Numbered from the stretch's first letter, positions 8,248-16,730 are shown. The stretch: DNA of 64,000 nucleotides from Streptomyces sp. NBC_01304 (GCF_035975855.1 NZ_CP109056.1:62001-126000), one strand, 5' to 3'. Notes: a model not told the origin generated them from the sequence alone. Translations and numbers: made by a program.

Positions 8248-8604
8248 GAAAGTGCTACCTCTCGGGGTGAGTTGGTCATGCATGGACGGCGCGCGAAGGC
8301 GCCGGGGGCCGGGCGAGCGATCCGACGGCCGGCCTCTGCGCGAGGTCGCGGTCGGCTTCTGGCGCGTCCGGTGTTCGGGAGCGCCAAGACGGTCGTGGTC
8401 TGGCGCATAGCTGGTGCGGGGTGATCTGCCGCCTTCGTGCATACGAAGGCGAAGCGGGAGTCCTCCGCGCGCTGCCCGTTCAGGTCCCGGGCGGGCTTGT
8501 TGGCTGATCAGCGCACGTGCCGGTCGCGGCTCTGGGGGCTGCGATGGGCCGCCGTACACGGTGCGGGCAGTGCTTCGAAGGCGCGGAAGTACGCGCGGGT
8601 GGGG
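8248..8604. other. Intergenic stretch between the two SH3 genes
   Basis: 357 bases without a supported gene. It must contain the promoter and leader of the 8247 gene. An AGAGG ribosome site lies about 10 bases before that ATG. I see no repeat or strong hairpin of note. Confidence 0.5.
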
Positions 8605-8985
8605 TCAGGTCTGCGTATAGACGCACTGGTCGAGGAACTGCTTGTGCACCCACGCCGTGGTGCCGCGCTTGAGGCCGGTCTTGGAGCGTTCTTCCAGCTT
8701 GAGCTTGATCCATGACCCCTTGGCGCCGACCTTCCGTCCCCAGTCGCCGCGGTACAGGTAGCCGATCGACCGGTACTGCGTTCCGGGTCCCGTGCGGAAA
8801 TTCACCGCGCTCTTCATCACGGACCAGTGCGGGCAGCTGTTGGCCTTGGCGAGTGCGACGGGAGCGGCGGCTGGGGCGCTCGTGCCGGCTGCGAGCGCCG
8901 ACGGTGCTGAGGCCAGGGCAGTTGCGGCTCCCATCGCGATCGTGGCGGCGGCTATACCGGCGCGTCCTGCAAGCTTGGTCGGCAT
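8605..8985 (-). CDS. Small secreted SH3b-like protein, second copy
   Basis: The ATG at 8985 has AGGAG 8 bases upstream and yields 126 aa, rather than the longer frame to 9084. A signal peptide runs to about ALAAG, followed by an Ala-rich stretch and an SH3-type domain: CPHWSVMKSAVNFRTGPGTQYRSIGYLYRG, then GSWIKLKLEERS and TAWVHKQFLDQCVY. The NFRTGPGTQY turn is diagnostic. Cysteines near both ends of the domain suggest an extracellular disulfide. Paralogous to the 7876-8247 product. Confidence 0.8.
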   Translation of the reverse strand: MPTKLAGRAGIAAATIAMGAATALASAPSALAAGTSAPAAAPVALAKANSCPHWSVMKSAVNFRTGPGTQYRSIGYLYRGDWGRKVGAKGSWIKLKLEERSKTGLKRGTTAWVHKQFLDQCVYTQT

Positions 8986-9362
8986 GCTTCTTCTCCTGGG
9001 CGTTGGTCTCCATCTCCAAATGAGCTGCCCGATACGCAGGCGCGGACAAATACGTCCGCTCCCGAGTGGCTTCGGAAAGCGCATGACAAGAATTTAGGAG
9101 TGCCGACCTGTGGATAAGTTCCGGAGATTTCGAAGCGTGCGAGGCTCTCCCGATCCGGAATGCCTGAGCGGCCGCTGAGCTTTGGCCGAATCGACCACAT
9201 TTGGGTCTTCATGCTCGGGACGCGCATGCTCGTGCCGGGCGTCCTCATCCTTCTACCCTTAACTCCCAGTGGGAGTTCCACACGAAAGGTGTTCGCCGCT
9301 CCCCCTTTCTTCCCTTGGCGCCGCCTCTCCTTGAATTTCCGGCTCACGTTGCAGCGGGGTAT
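8986..9362. other. Intergenic stretch with a palindrome
   Basis: 377 bases between two leftward genes. It carries the promoter side of the SH3 gene at 8985 and a perfect inverted repeat AACTCCC-agt-GGGAGTT at 9261-9277. No ORF is supported here. Confidence 0.5.
9261..9277. promoter_or_regulatory. Perfect 7-bp inverted repeat, possible operator
   Basis: AACTCCC (9261-9267) and GGGAGTT (9271-9277) form a perfect dyad with a 3-base centre. It is about 275 bases upstream of the SH3 gene and 85 bases past the end of the TopoVI-A-like gene. It resembles a repressor site more than a terminator because the stem is short. Confidence 0.35.
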
Positions 9363-10340
9363 TCAGGCGGGATCGCTCCCGCGGAGCGGGGGTTCGCCAA
9401 CAGTGCGAAGCCGGTCCCGGACCGCCTGCAGGAGGTCGCGCTCGCGGTCCTCCGCCTGGGCCAGCTCGTTCCAGGCGCCGACGTCGTCGATGCAGGCCTC
9501 GATGGCGTCGCTGACCCGGCGGCGCAGCAGTGCGGGGCTGAGCGCTTCGACCTCAACTGCGGCGTTCGGGTCGAGGCCTTCGCGCAGGCACTCCTGGCGG
9601 TAGCTGGTGAAGTTGACGTCTGCGGTGTTCACATCGTGCGTGGCGAGCTGGCCGGAGCGTACGTCGGCGGCGGTGACGGCGAGTTGCTCGAAGCGGAGGT
9701 CGACCTCGCCCTTGCTGTAGCGCTCCATGCGCTCGAGCACGGATCGTGGCACGGCGCGTCCGGAGGGGTCCCAGTCGCCACAGAAATATGCGCTCAAGGG
9801 CAGGCCTTGGCGCAGTTGCTCGACGACCGCTTCCCGCACGAAGGTCTTGGACGACTGCCCGCGGCACGAGTAGAGGCCCACGCCCCACGCGGCGGTGATC
9901 GGGAGGAGAACGCCGGCGACAGAGTCGCTCTCGCACCAGACTTCAACTCGGCGGGACTGCGAGGCCCACAGGTTGCGCCGGTAGGTCTCGGTGATGTGGG
10001 TGAGAGCGTGATCGAGGGATTCGAACTGCCTCTCCCGGCGGACCAGACGGGTGCCGTCCGTTATCCATTCCCAGGGCAGGTCACCTGTCTCCCGCATGTG
10101 GCCCAGTTCCCTGACCACCAGCGCGTAGTTCCGGCGGGAGCGGCCGCGGTCCTTGTCCCACAGCTGCCCGAGCCCGAGGTAGTACACGTGTCGCGTGCTG
10201 CAGGGCTGGGCCGCCTCGGTGAGTGCGTGCAAGGCGGCCCGAAGGGCTTCCACCTGTGCCTTCGTGCGTCGCGGTCGTTTTATGGGGCTTGCGCTGTAAC
10301 CCATGCTTCCAGTGAACGACCGGGGCGGTGGCGCTGTCAT
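9363..10340 (-). CDS. Stand-alone Spo11/TopoVI subunit A-like protein (Topo mini-A type)
   Basis: The N-terminal CAP-like domain contains STRHVYYLGLGQLW with a tyrosine pair (about residues 53-54), where Spo11/TopoVI-A carry the DNA-cleaving tyrosine. After it comes RSRRNYALVVRELGHMRETGDLPW and WITDGTR, as in TopoVI-A. The Toprim half has VEVWCESDSVAGVL (the conserved Glu) and AYFCGDWDPSGRAVP (the DxDxxG metal site). No TopoVI-B (GHKL ATPase) gene is nearby, as known for mini-A proteins of mobile elements. The start is uncertain: ATG 10340 is used; ATG 10304 and TTG 10421 are alternatives. Expected to cut or rejoin DNA, but activity cannot be assumed. Confidence 0.7.
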   Translation of the reverse strand: MTAPPPRSFTGSMGYSASPIKRPRRTKAQVEALRAALHALTEAAQPCSTRHVYYLGLGQLWDKDRGRSRRNYALVVRELGHMRETGDLPWEWITDGTRLVRRERQFESLDHALTHITETYRRNLWASQSRRVEVWCESDSVAGVLLPITAAWGVGLYSCRGQSSKTFVREAVVEQLRQGLPLSAYFCGDWDPSGRAVPRSVLERMERYSKGEVDLRFEQLAVTAADVRSGQLATHDVNTADVNFTSYRQECLREGLDPNAAVEVEALSPALLRRRVSDAIEACIDDVGAWNELAQAEDRERDLLQAVRDRLRTVGEPPLRGSDPA

Positions 10341-10433
10341 CCCCTCGCAGGGCCACGGCCCGGTGAAATCACGGGCGTTGGGCCTCGACGGCCGTGTCCG
10401 GCGTGGAGCCTTGGAGGGCAACTGGGCCCGGAG

Positions 10434-11150
10434 CTACAGCGTGCGCAGCACTCCGGTCACCTTGCCCAGGATGGTGGCGCCGTTGCCAGGCAGGGGCGGG
10501 TACGCCGGGTTGTCAGCGACGAGCCATACGTCTGTGCCGTCGCGCTTGAACCGCTTGACCGTGGCTTCGCCGTCGACCATGGCGGCGACGATGTCGCCGG
10601 TCTCCGCGGCAGGCTGGCTCCTCACCGCGACGATGTCGCCGTTGAGGATCTTGCCGTGCGGGCCGGCCATGGAGTCGCCGACGACGGTCAGGGCGAAGAT
10701 CGTGCCGGAGCCGACGACCTGACGGGGGAAGACGACAATGCCGGCCACTTCCTGCTCGGCGGTGATCGGTGGTCCTGCGGCGATCCGGCCGAGGAGCTGG
10801 GCGTGAACTGCCGTATCCGGCGTGGGAGTGGCGGCTTCGGCAGACGCGTTGTCCGAGGTGGGGGCTGCCGACTTCCCGGTGATGCGGTAGGTGCGCGACC
10901 GGTTGGACGTCGACTCGATCCGCCCCATCTCCTCCAGCTGTGTCAGCTGGTAGGACACCGACGACACGCTGGTGAGCCCGACTTCGCGGCCGATTTCGCG
11001 CATGGAAGGCGGATAGCCGTGCTGCGCCACGTGCTCGTCGATTGCCTGCAGAATTCTCAACTGCCGGTCGCTCAGCGCGCTATCGGGTATCCCCGTCTGC
11101 TGCCCGTGACTTCCGGTGCCTGCGGGTTGATTCGCGACGCTGGTTTCCAT
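10434..11150 (-). CDS. lexA: LexA repressor (SOS regulator)
   Basis: 238 aa. The N-terminal winged helix reads LSDRQLRILQAIDEHVAQHGYPPSMREIGREVGLTS-type LexA sequence. The C-terminal S24 domain shows the self-cleavage bond Ala125-Gly126 in RIAAGPP, the catalytic Ser160 in VVGDSM and Lys199 in ATVKRF, all intact. It should repress SOS genes and be cleaved on RecA-ssDNA. No canonical GAAC-N4-GTTC box was found in its own upstream region, so it may not autoregulate. A good SOS box does sit between dnaE2 and the ligase gene about 15 kb away. Probably an accessory copy beside the chromosomal lexA. Confidence 0.92.
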   Translation of the reverse strand: METSVANQPAGTGSHGQQTGIPDSALSDRQLRILQAIDEHVAQHGYPPSMREIGREVGLTSVSSVSYQLTQLEEMGRIESTSNRSRTYRITGKSAAPTSDNASAEAATPTPDTAVHAQLLGRIAAGPPITAEQEVAGIVVFPRQVVGSGTIFALTVVGDSMAGPHGKILNGDIVAVRSQPAAETGDIVAAMVDGEATVKRFKRDGTDVWLVADNPAYPPLPGNGATILGKVTGVLRTL

Positions 11151-11259
11151 ACGTCCCCCCTCTTCTAGTTCCAGTCAGAAGAACCGTAGCGTGCGCCACT
11201 GACAACTCACCAAGGGGTATCGGACGGCGGGCGCCAGTTCTCATTGGCGACGGCTCTGC

Positions 11260-11865
11260 CTAGTTCTTGCGTGGCCCTGGAATGGGGTTGGAGAGGTGTT
11301 CGTACGGCTTCACGTTCGGCCGCTGGCCGGGGCCGCAATTATGGGCGAAAGGCAGGTAGGCCCGGGCTCCGGTGCGAAATACGATGCCAATGCCGAACGA
11401 GCGGCCCGCGCCGGCCCCGGAGTACGTGTAGACCTTCGCGATCCCGCTGCCCGACGCACTACTCGCCGAGCCGTCCTGCGGATCCGACGAGCCGAGCACT
11501 GCGGCCAGGTACTCCTCGGCGTTCTGGAGTGCGATGGCGCCGTTCTGGTCGTACAGGTGTGGAAGCGGGGCGGCTTCAGCCGCCGCAGCAGTGGGAGCAG
11601 TGGGTCCTTCGTCGGTGCCTGGTGGAGTGCCTGCCACGCCCGCGACGGTGATCGCTACCCAGAGGCGGGCCCCGGTGGTGAACGTGAGGATCAGGCCGAA
11701 TGGCCGGGAGTCGTCCTGCCATGCCTCGGCGCCCTCCAGGTCGGGGGCTGCCTTCTGGTCTCCGAGCAGCGCAAGGCACAGCTCCTGGACGTCCTGAGGA
11801 CTCACCGGTTGGGCCTCCTGCGCAGCGTGGGGTACGAGGTCGAGCCTATGCGGCGGGTCTGACAT
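11260..11865 (-). CDS. Hypothetical protein with an internal duplication
   Basis: 201 aa, no signal peptide or membrane segment. Two halves share a beta-hairpin-like phrase: FGLILTFTTGARLWVAI near residue 60 and FGIGIVFRTGARAYLPF near residue 160. A Pro/Ala-rich linker separates them. The first half also carries VSPQDVQELCLALLGDQKAAPDL. I recognise no named family. It sits between the accessory lexA and the end of the long leftward operon. Ribosome site before ATG 11865 is weak. Confidence 0.6.
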   Translation of the reverse strand: MSDPPHRLDLVPHAAQEAQPVSPQDVQELCLALLGDQKAAPDLEGAEAWQDDSRPFGLILTFTTGARLWVAITVAGVAGTPPGTDEGPTAPTAAAAEAAPLPHLYDQNGAIALQNAEEYLAAVLGSSDPQDGSASSASGSGIAKVYTYSGAGAGRSFGIGIVFRTGARAYLPFAHNCGPGQRPNVKPYEHLSNPIPGPRKN

Positions 11866-11899
11866 ACGCCGCAGGTGAGGAGCCGTTTGGACGCCGCCC

Positions 11900-12010
11900 C
11901 TACGGACGAAGGACTGCGTCGGGGGCGCCGGTCAGGACCGTCTTCCCGGAGCCGGTGATGCCGACGAGCAAAACGGCGATCGGCCCGCTCACGTCCACTC
12001 CCCCGCTCAT
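11900..12010 (-). pseudogene. Truncated P-loop kinase N-terminus
   Basis: The ATG at 12010 overlaps the stop of the shikimate-dehydrogenase-like gene (ATGA), as do all genes of this operon. The product is only 36 aa: a first beta strand IAVLLV, a perfect Walker A GITGSGKT, and a stop soon after. Enzymes with this start (small-molecule or nucleotide kinases, AAA ATPases) are 170 aa or more. The remaining sequence to the next gene is too short to hold the missing part in another frame. So the last gene of the operon seems to have been cut off by a deletion or rearrangement. Confidence 0.6.
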
Positions 12011-12840
12011 TCGACGAGGGGATCTACGTCCATGATCGCCGCTCCCTCGGCGGCTCTGCACATGGCCGAGTGCACCGAATCCTTGCGTCCCGTCTGCAGC
12101 GCGCACTGCTCGGCCGCCTGGTGGATCAGCATGGGCAGGCCACCGATCACGCGGCTGCCGAGCCTTGCTGCGGTGCGGGCGAGCCGGCTCGGCCACGGTC
12201 GGTAGGTCACATCCATCAGGGTCGGCCAAGGACCGGGCCAGGAGACGGCGAGCGAGTCGGCGGCATGGGGTGGCACAGCGGCGATGACAAGACCGGCATC
12301 GAGGTGCTGGGCCGCCTGTGTCCACGGCCGGAGGCGGATGTTGATGCCGATGCGTTCTGCTGCGGTCTGTAGCTTCCGGGATCGCAGCAGATCTCGAGTG
12401 ACCACGGTTGCAGTGCGGCATCCCAGTCGGTGTGCTGCTGCGAGGGCTGTGCTCGCTGTGGCTCCAGCGCCGAGGACGGTCACGTCGGTGACGGCGGTCA
12501 TGCCGGTGTCAGCAAGGGCCTGGAGCATGCCGTGCAGGTCGGTGTTCTCGCCGCGGAGCCTGCCCGCGTCGGTGACCACGATGGTGTTCGCCGTTCCCGT
12601 GGTCCTCACGGTGGCCGATGTCTCGTCCAGCAGATCCACGACGGTCTGCTTGAGGGGCATGGTCAGGGAGAACCCGGCCCAGGTGCTGTCGAGTTCGGCA
12701 AGGAATGGGCCGAGCTGGTCGGGCTGCAGGTCGATCGCTTCGTAGGTCCAGGGCAGTCCGAGTTCCGCGTACGCGGCGCGGTGCAGGGCGGGCGAGAGGG
12801 CCTGGTCGACCGGGGAGCCGAGCAGGGCGAGGCGTTTCAC
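12007..12840 (-). CDS. Shikimate dehydrogenase-like NADP oxidoreductase
   Basis: 277 aa from GTG 12840, which overlaps the CofE-like stop (GTGA). It has the full AroE layout: LALLGSPVDQALSPALHRAAYAEL substrate-binding start, FSLTMPLKQ with the catalytic lysine, TANTIVV, GENTDLHGML with the catalytic aspartate, and a Rossmann loop VLGAGATASTALAA. The end GLPMLIHQAAEQCALQTG matches the AroE terminal helix. AroE-like proteins reduce 3-dehydroshikimate, quinate or related cyclitols. In this operon it may act on a cyclic polyol of the pathway rather than in aromatic amino-acid synthesis (inference). Confidence 0.85.
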   Translation of the reverse strand: MKRLALLGSPVDQALSPALHRAAYAELGLPWTYEAIDLQPDQLGPFLAELDSTWAGFSLTMPLKQTVVDLLDETSATVRTTGTANTIVVTDAGRLRGENTDLHGMLQALADTGMTAVTDVTVLGAGATASTALAAAHRLGCRTATVVTRDLLRSRKLQTAAERIGINIRLRPWTQAAQHLDAGLVIAAVPPHAADSLAVSWPGPWPTLMDVTYRPWPSRLARTAARLGSRVIGGLPMLIHQAAEQCALQTGRKDSVHSAMCRAAEGAAIMDVDPLVE

Positions 12841-13580
12841 CGTGGCGCCTTGTGAAGGATGGAGGCAACGCCGGTGTCGTCGGCCTCGTAGGCGATGCCG
12901 CGCAGGACGGCGACGGGTGCGCCGCGACCGCGCTGGCCGAGGATGACTCCCGCCGCGGCGGCGACGAGGTCGCTGAGTGTCTCTTCCTGGCGTTTGGTCT
13001 TCCCGCCGGGTTCGGCGTGTTCGCTGACGCGCAGCGGTGCGATGCCAGCGGCGCCGATGGAGATGACGGTGGCGCCGCGCCGGTCGGCCCGCCCGTCGGA
13101 GTCGGCGATGACGACGGCGATCTGGGCGCCGGCGGCCTTGGCCAAGGTGTCGCGCAGCGCGCGGGCGGAGGCGTCCGGGTCGGCCGGCAGGAGCCAGGCA
13201 CCGTTGGAGCCCGCGCGGTCGATGCCTGCGGAGGTCAGCTGGAGGCCGAGCTGGTGGGTGGCGATGATGGGGCCGCGGTCGGTGCCAAGGAAGTGGTCCG
13301 TGGAGTGGTCCAGGACCAGTTGGACGACTTCGGGGCTCTTGCCGGTTCGCTGGGCGATGTCCAGGGCCTGGGCGCTGGGTGTGATCGTGCTCAGGTCGAC
13401 GTAGCGGTCTTCCGCGATCGACACGATCTTGCTGGCCACGACGAGGATGTCGCCGTCTTCCAGAACGAGGTCCTGCTCGTTTAGGACCGTCGTGATCGCA
13501 GCGGCGATGTCGCTGCCGGCCTCGATGGTGGGGAACGGCTCCAGCGCGAACGCGCTGAAGCCGTTGGTGATGTGGGTCAT
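12837..13580 (-). CDS. CofE-like amino-acid ligase (coenzyme F420 gamma-glutamyl ligase family)
   Basis: 247 aa; ATG 13580 overlaps the glycosyltransferase stop. Visible CofE features are LEDGDILVVASKIVSIAEDRYVDL, AQRTGKSPEVVQLVL, LTSAGIDRAGSNG, LLPADPDASARALRD and VVIADSDGRADRRG. CofE enzymes add glutamate to F420-0 using GTP. Actinobacteria normally use FbiB, where this domain is fused to a nitroreductase. A free-standing, archaeal-sized CofE inside a biosynthetic operon suggests recruitment to attach an amino acid to another carboxylate or phosphate-bearing acceptor (inference). Confidence 0.85.
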   Translation of the reverse strand: MTHITNGFSAFALEPFPTIEAGSDIAAAITTVLNEQDLVLEDGDILVVASKIVSIAEDRYVDLSTITPSAQALDIAQRTGKSPEVVQLVLDHSTDHFLGTDRGPIIATHQLGLQLTSAGIDRAGSNGAWLLPADPDASARALRDTLAKAAGAQIAVVIADSDGRADRRGATVISIGAAGIAPLRVSEHAEPGGKTKRQEETLSDLVAAAAGVILGQRGRGAPVAVLRGIAYEADDTGVASILHKAPR

Positions 13581-14632
13581 GGGTGCGGGCTCCAGACGGG
13601 GCGGGCGGCCAGATGATCGGCCAATCGTGCGTGCGTGGCGGTGAGTTCGGCGGCGCGCTGCGCGGGCGAGCGGTGGGGTGTGAGCCAGCCGCGGACGCGG
13701 TGGATGTAGTGCGGCCACAGTATGGCGGCGGCCTGGTGGGGCGGCGTGCCGTTTCGGACAGCGTGCCAGGCCTCCGCCAGATGCCGGGGCCACGACTCCA
13801 TGTCGCTGCCGGCGGGCCCGGAGGCGAGCTGGTCAAGGACCTGGTGCATGAACTCAAGCCGCTCGCCGGTCAGTTCGCGATCGGTGGTGCGATATCGGGC
13901 CGTGGGCGAGGCGGGCGGTGGTGTCCAGCGGGCGGTGAGTGCGAGCAGGACCGGAACGGCCTGGTGGTAGATGTCGGTCAGGTGCGGGAAGGACGCGGCG
14001 TGCTGCTTGGGCGTGGTCAGCGGCACCGAGGTGATGCGGCCGGCGTGTGCGGCGGTGAGCAGCAGGAAGGCGTCGATGCCGTACCCGTTGACGCTGGACC
14101 GCAGGTCGGCGGAGAGGCCTCGGGCGGCCGCCCGGAGGATGTCGAGGGTGCTGGGGGCGAGGGCGAGGTCGCCGGCGAGGGGCTGGGGGACGTCCCAGCC
14201 GGTGGTCGCGGCGATCAGCGGGCGGGCGAGGTGGGAGGTGAGGTTGGCCTCGTCCCAATAGCGGGGGTAGTCGGCGATCGCGCAGCCAGGCTCGGCGGCT
14301 CGGGCCAGGGCCCGGTAGATGCGGGGATCGGGGGTGCGGGTGTCGGTGTCGGCGATCAGGAGCGGGCCGTCGCTGACGGGCAGGCGGTCCAGTGCGGCAA
14401 GGATCTGGGCGCCCTTGCCGCGGGGCAGGCCAGTGAGGCTGATCTTGCGGGCGCGGGTGGGGGTCTGGGCGAACTGCTGGGCGGTGGCGGGGTGGTCGGA
14501 GGAGTCGGCGTTGATAATGAGCGCGCCTGGGTGGTCGAGCGCGTCGTCGACTGCGGTGGTGACGGCGGCGATCGTGTCCGGCTCGTTGCGGCTGGGCAAG
14601 ATCGCGGCCGCCGGTACCGGGCGGCTGTTCAC
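13577..14632 (-). CDS. GT-A glycosyltransferase (GpgS/GT81-like)
   Basis: 351 aa from GTG 14632, overlapping the HprK-like stop (GTGA). The start AAAILPSRNEPDTIAAVTTAV and IINADSSDHPATAQ correspond to the PA(R/Y)NEE and DSxSxD motifs of glucosyl-3-phosphoglycerate-type synthases. RGKGAQILAALD and LLIADTDTRTPDP give the KG and DXD sugar-nucleotide sites. The C-terminal third is helical with AAELTATHARLADHLA. GpgS-like enzymes transfer sugars to phospho-acids. The acceptor here is unknown, but a phosphorylated or acidic acceptor would fit the neighbours. Confidence 0.75.
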   Translation of the reverse strand: MNSRPVPAAAILPSRNEPDTIAAVTTAVDDALDHPGALIINADSSDHPATAQQFAQTPTRARKISLTGLPRGKGAQILAALDRLPVSDGPLLIADTDTRTPDPRIYRALARAAEPGCAIADYPRYWDEANLTSHLARPLIAATTGWDVPQPLAGDLALAPSTLDILRAAARGLSADLRSSVNGYGIDAFLLLTAAHAGRITSVPLTTPKQHAASFPHLTDIYHQAVPVLLALTARWTPPPASPTARYRTTDRELTGERLEFMHQVLDQLASGPAGSDMESWPRHLAEAWHAVRNGTPPHQAAAILWPHYIHRVRGWLTPHRSPAQRAAELTATHARLADHLAARPVWSPHP

Positions 14633-15522
14633 GTGGTGATCTCCTTGGTGATCAGGTCGGCGGCGTGTGCGGCGCTCGGGGCGCGCAGGTAGGCGTACGG
14701 GCCGGCTTCCATCCGGTCGATCACGTGCCCACGCCAAAGCGCCAAGTCCGGGGTGTCCAGCGGCCAGACGGGCGCGTACGGGGTGCGGGTGGGCCCGGTG
14801 AGAGGGGTGGGCAGACCGGAGATGTAGCGCGCGGTCGCCTCGCTCAGCCGCAGGACCTCGTTGGTGTTGAACGGGATGGCGGATGCCATGCGGGCCACGG
14901 GCTGTGCGGGGTGCACGGTCAGTCGGACGAACAGGGTGACGTCGGCGGGGCCGGTGGCGAACGGCGCGAGGTCGATGAGGGGCTTGGGAGCATCCCAGCG
15001 GTCGGGCGCGGCCGGCGGGCGGACGGCGGCTGTCGGCTTGCCGGGCAGCACCGCGAGGCCGCCGCTGTGCTCGGTGAGGACGATCAGGTCGTCGCCGGCG
15101 TGGGTCCAGCCCCGCTCGGCGAGGGCGAGGATTGTGCTGGTCTTGCCCGCGCCCTTGTTGCCGAGCAGCACGACGGCCAGGCCGCTCGGGCTGATCATCG
15201 CGTTGGCGTGCAGGGTGAGCATCTGCCGTTGCTGGCGGGCCCGTTCAAGAGCGGTGTAGACGACGTAGCCCAGGGTCGCCGAGGTGAGCGCCTGATGCGG
15301 CAGCCGCAGGCGAACCATCTGCCCGTGCACGCTCACCTCGGGATGGTGCTGCAGGGCGTCCTCGACGACCACCCGTGCTTCACCGCCTGCTGTTGTGGCC
15401 GGGGTGAGGTGCCAGCCGCCGGGCAGGAACCGGTCCACCTGCCGGGCGAGGGCCTCACCGTCGACGGGGGCGGGCAGTTCGAGGGCTGCGGTGATGTGCC
15501 CGGTGGACACGCTGGTGTTCAT
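14629..15522 (-). CDS. HPr kinase-like P-loop protein
   Basis: 297 aa from ATG 15522, overlapping the AdoMet synthetase stop. The central part LTLHANAMISPSGLAVVLLGNKGAGKTSTILAL holds a Walker A in the setting typical of HprK C-terminal-domain relatives, and AERGWTHAGDDLIVL supplies the DD pair. These relatives recur in peptide and natural-product clusters as small-molecule or peptide kinases. The C-terminus LIDLAPFATGPADVTLFVRL is also family-like. A phosphorylation step in the operon's pathway is the likely role; the substrate is unknown. Confidence 0.7.
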   Translation of the reverse strand: MNTSVSTGHITAALELPAPVDGEALARQVDRFLPGGWHLTPATTAGGEARVVVEDALQHHPEVSVHGQMVRLRLPHQALTSATLGYVVYTALERARQQRQMLTLHANAMISPSGLAVVLLGNKGAGKTSTILALAERGWTHAGDDLIVLTEHSGGLAVLPGKPTAAVRPPAAPDRWDAPKPLIDLAPFATGPADVTLFVRLTVHPAQPVARMASAIPFNTNEVLRLSEATARYISGLPTPLTGPTRTPYAPVWPLDTPDLALWRGHVIDRMEAGPYAYLRAPSAAHAADLITKEITT

Positions 15523-16730
15523 GACGGGGGCGGGCTGTCGAGCTGGGCCAGGAGGTCGTCGACGGGGGCGAGGCGGGGCAGGTAGCGCTCCTGGTCGACG
15601 AGGTCGCTCATCCAGTCGGTACGGGCCAGGCTCTCGCGCACCAGCCTCTCCGCGCCGGCCGGGTCCTTGGTGGTGATCTCCACGGAGGCGGGGTCGGGGT
15701 AGCGGGCGCCGTTGCGCCACATCACCGCCACACGGCAGGGCCCCGCGGTGGTGGCCAGGGTGCGGGCGGCGGTGTCGGTGAGCCAGCCTCCGACCTTGCC
15801 GACGTGGTAGGCGGGATTCTTGCCGAACAGGGCCTCGTTGCCGGCCTGCTGGGCTGGGGTGATCAGGCCGGAGCGGGCGTTGCCGCGGCCGACCATGCCG
15901 TCCTCGCCGTAGTCGACGGCGGAGCCGGTGAGGGTGAAGTACTGCTGCGACAGCGGCCCGGTACGGGTGTTGCGCGTGTTGCACACCACCTCGATGGGTC
16001 CGGGGAGGCGCTTGCTGAGCTCGGCGGTGAGCCGGGCGGTGGCGTCCTGGGTGGCGTCGGCGAGCTCGGCGGCCGTCGAGAGGTGTCCGGCCAGGGCCGG
16101 CACGCACGCGGTGACGGTGAAGGCCTGGCCGTCGCGGACGACGAGGGCCTTGATGTCGCTGCCCGCCCACGGCTGCCGGCGGAACCAGGCCTCGGTCAGC
16201 AGCGCGAGCGTCTCTGCCCTGCTCGGGCTGCCGGTGGCGACGAGGTACGCGGTGTCGTTCGCGAAGGCCGTCGGCCGCTCGGGCAGGTCTTCCAGGCCGT
16301 GCGGCGCGAACCAGCGCGCGAACTTGGAGGAGTCGGTGGTCTCGTGCCGCACCACCCAGTTCAGATGCGCGTAGCCGGGCAGGGCGTCCTGCAGCTGTTC
16401 GCGGGCGGCCTGCTCGAGGATGTCGCGGACCGGAAGCAGGCGGCCGGCGAACGAGGTGGAGATCCTGCCGCCGAAGACGACCCGCAGCGGCCGGTCGTAG
16501 ACGCCGTCGGTGGCGCCGAAGCGGGCGCGGCCGCCGAGGACGGCGACCTTGTCCAGGTTGTGGTGCAGGACCGCGCCGAATTCGGCGAGGCAGTAGCGGG
16601 CGTAGAGGATCGAGGCGCGCTCGGCGATGGCGTCGGCGAGGGTGTCGGGGTGGCCGACGCCCTTGCGTTCGACGACCTCGACGGCGAGTTCATGCGGCAG
16701 CCGGGACGGGGCGGGCGCTGTCGTAGACAT
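15519..16730 (-). CDS. Archaeal-type S-adenosylmethionine synthetase
   Basis: 403 aa from ATG 16730 with GGAGG 9 bases upstream. It matches the archaeal MAT family (COG1812), not bacterial MetK. Features are VERKGVGHPDTLADAIAERAS, EFGAVLHHNLDKVAVLGG, VVFGGRISTSF and MVGRGNARSGLITPAQQAGNEA, followed by LFGKNPAYHVGKVGG. It should make AdoMet from methionine and ATP. The first 41 bases overlap the oxidoreductase gene, and its stop overlaps the HprK-like start. No methyltransferase is encoded in the operon, so it either supplies AdoMet to an enzyme elsewhere or works on an analogue. Confidence 0.9.
   Translation of the reverse strand: MSTTAPAPSRLPHELAVEVVERKGVGHPDTLADAIAERASILYARYCLAEFGAVLHHNLDKVAVLGGRARFGATDGVYDRPLRVVFGGRISTSFAGRLLPVRDILEQAAREQLQDALPGYAHLNWVVRHETTDSSKFARWFAPHGLEDLPERPTAFANDTAYLVATGSPSRAETLALLTEAWFRRQPWAGSDIKALVVRDGQAFTVTACVPALAGHLSTAAELADATQDATARLTAELSKRLPGPIEVVCNTRNTRTGPLSQQYFTLTGSAVDYGEDGMVGRGNARSGLITPAQQAGNEALFGKNPAYHVGKVGGWLTDTAARTLATTAGPCRVAVMWRNGARYPDPASVEITTKDPAGAERLVRESLARTDWMSDLVDQERYLPRLAPVDDLLAQLDSPPPS

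Noticed and set aside
9201..11168. A 655-codon rightward open frame over the TopoVI-A-like and lexA genes
   Set aside because: lexA on the opposite strand has every catalytic residue, so this frame is antisense filler.
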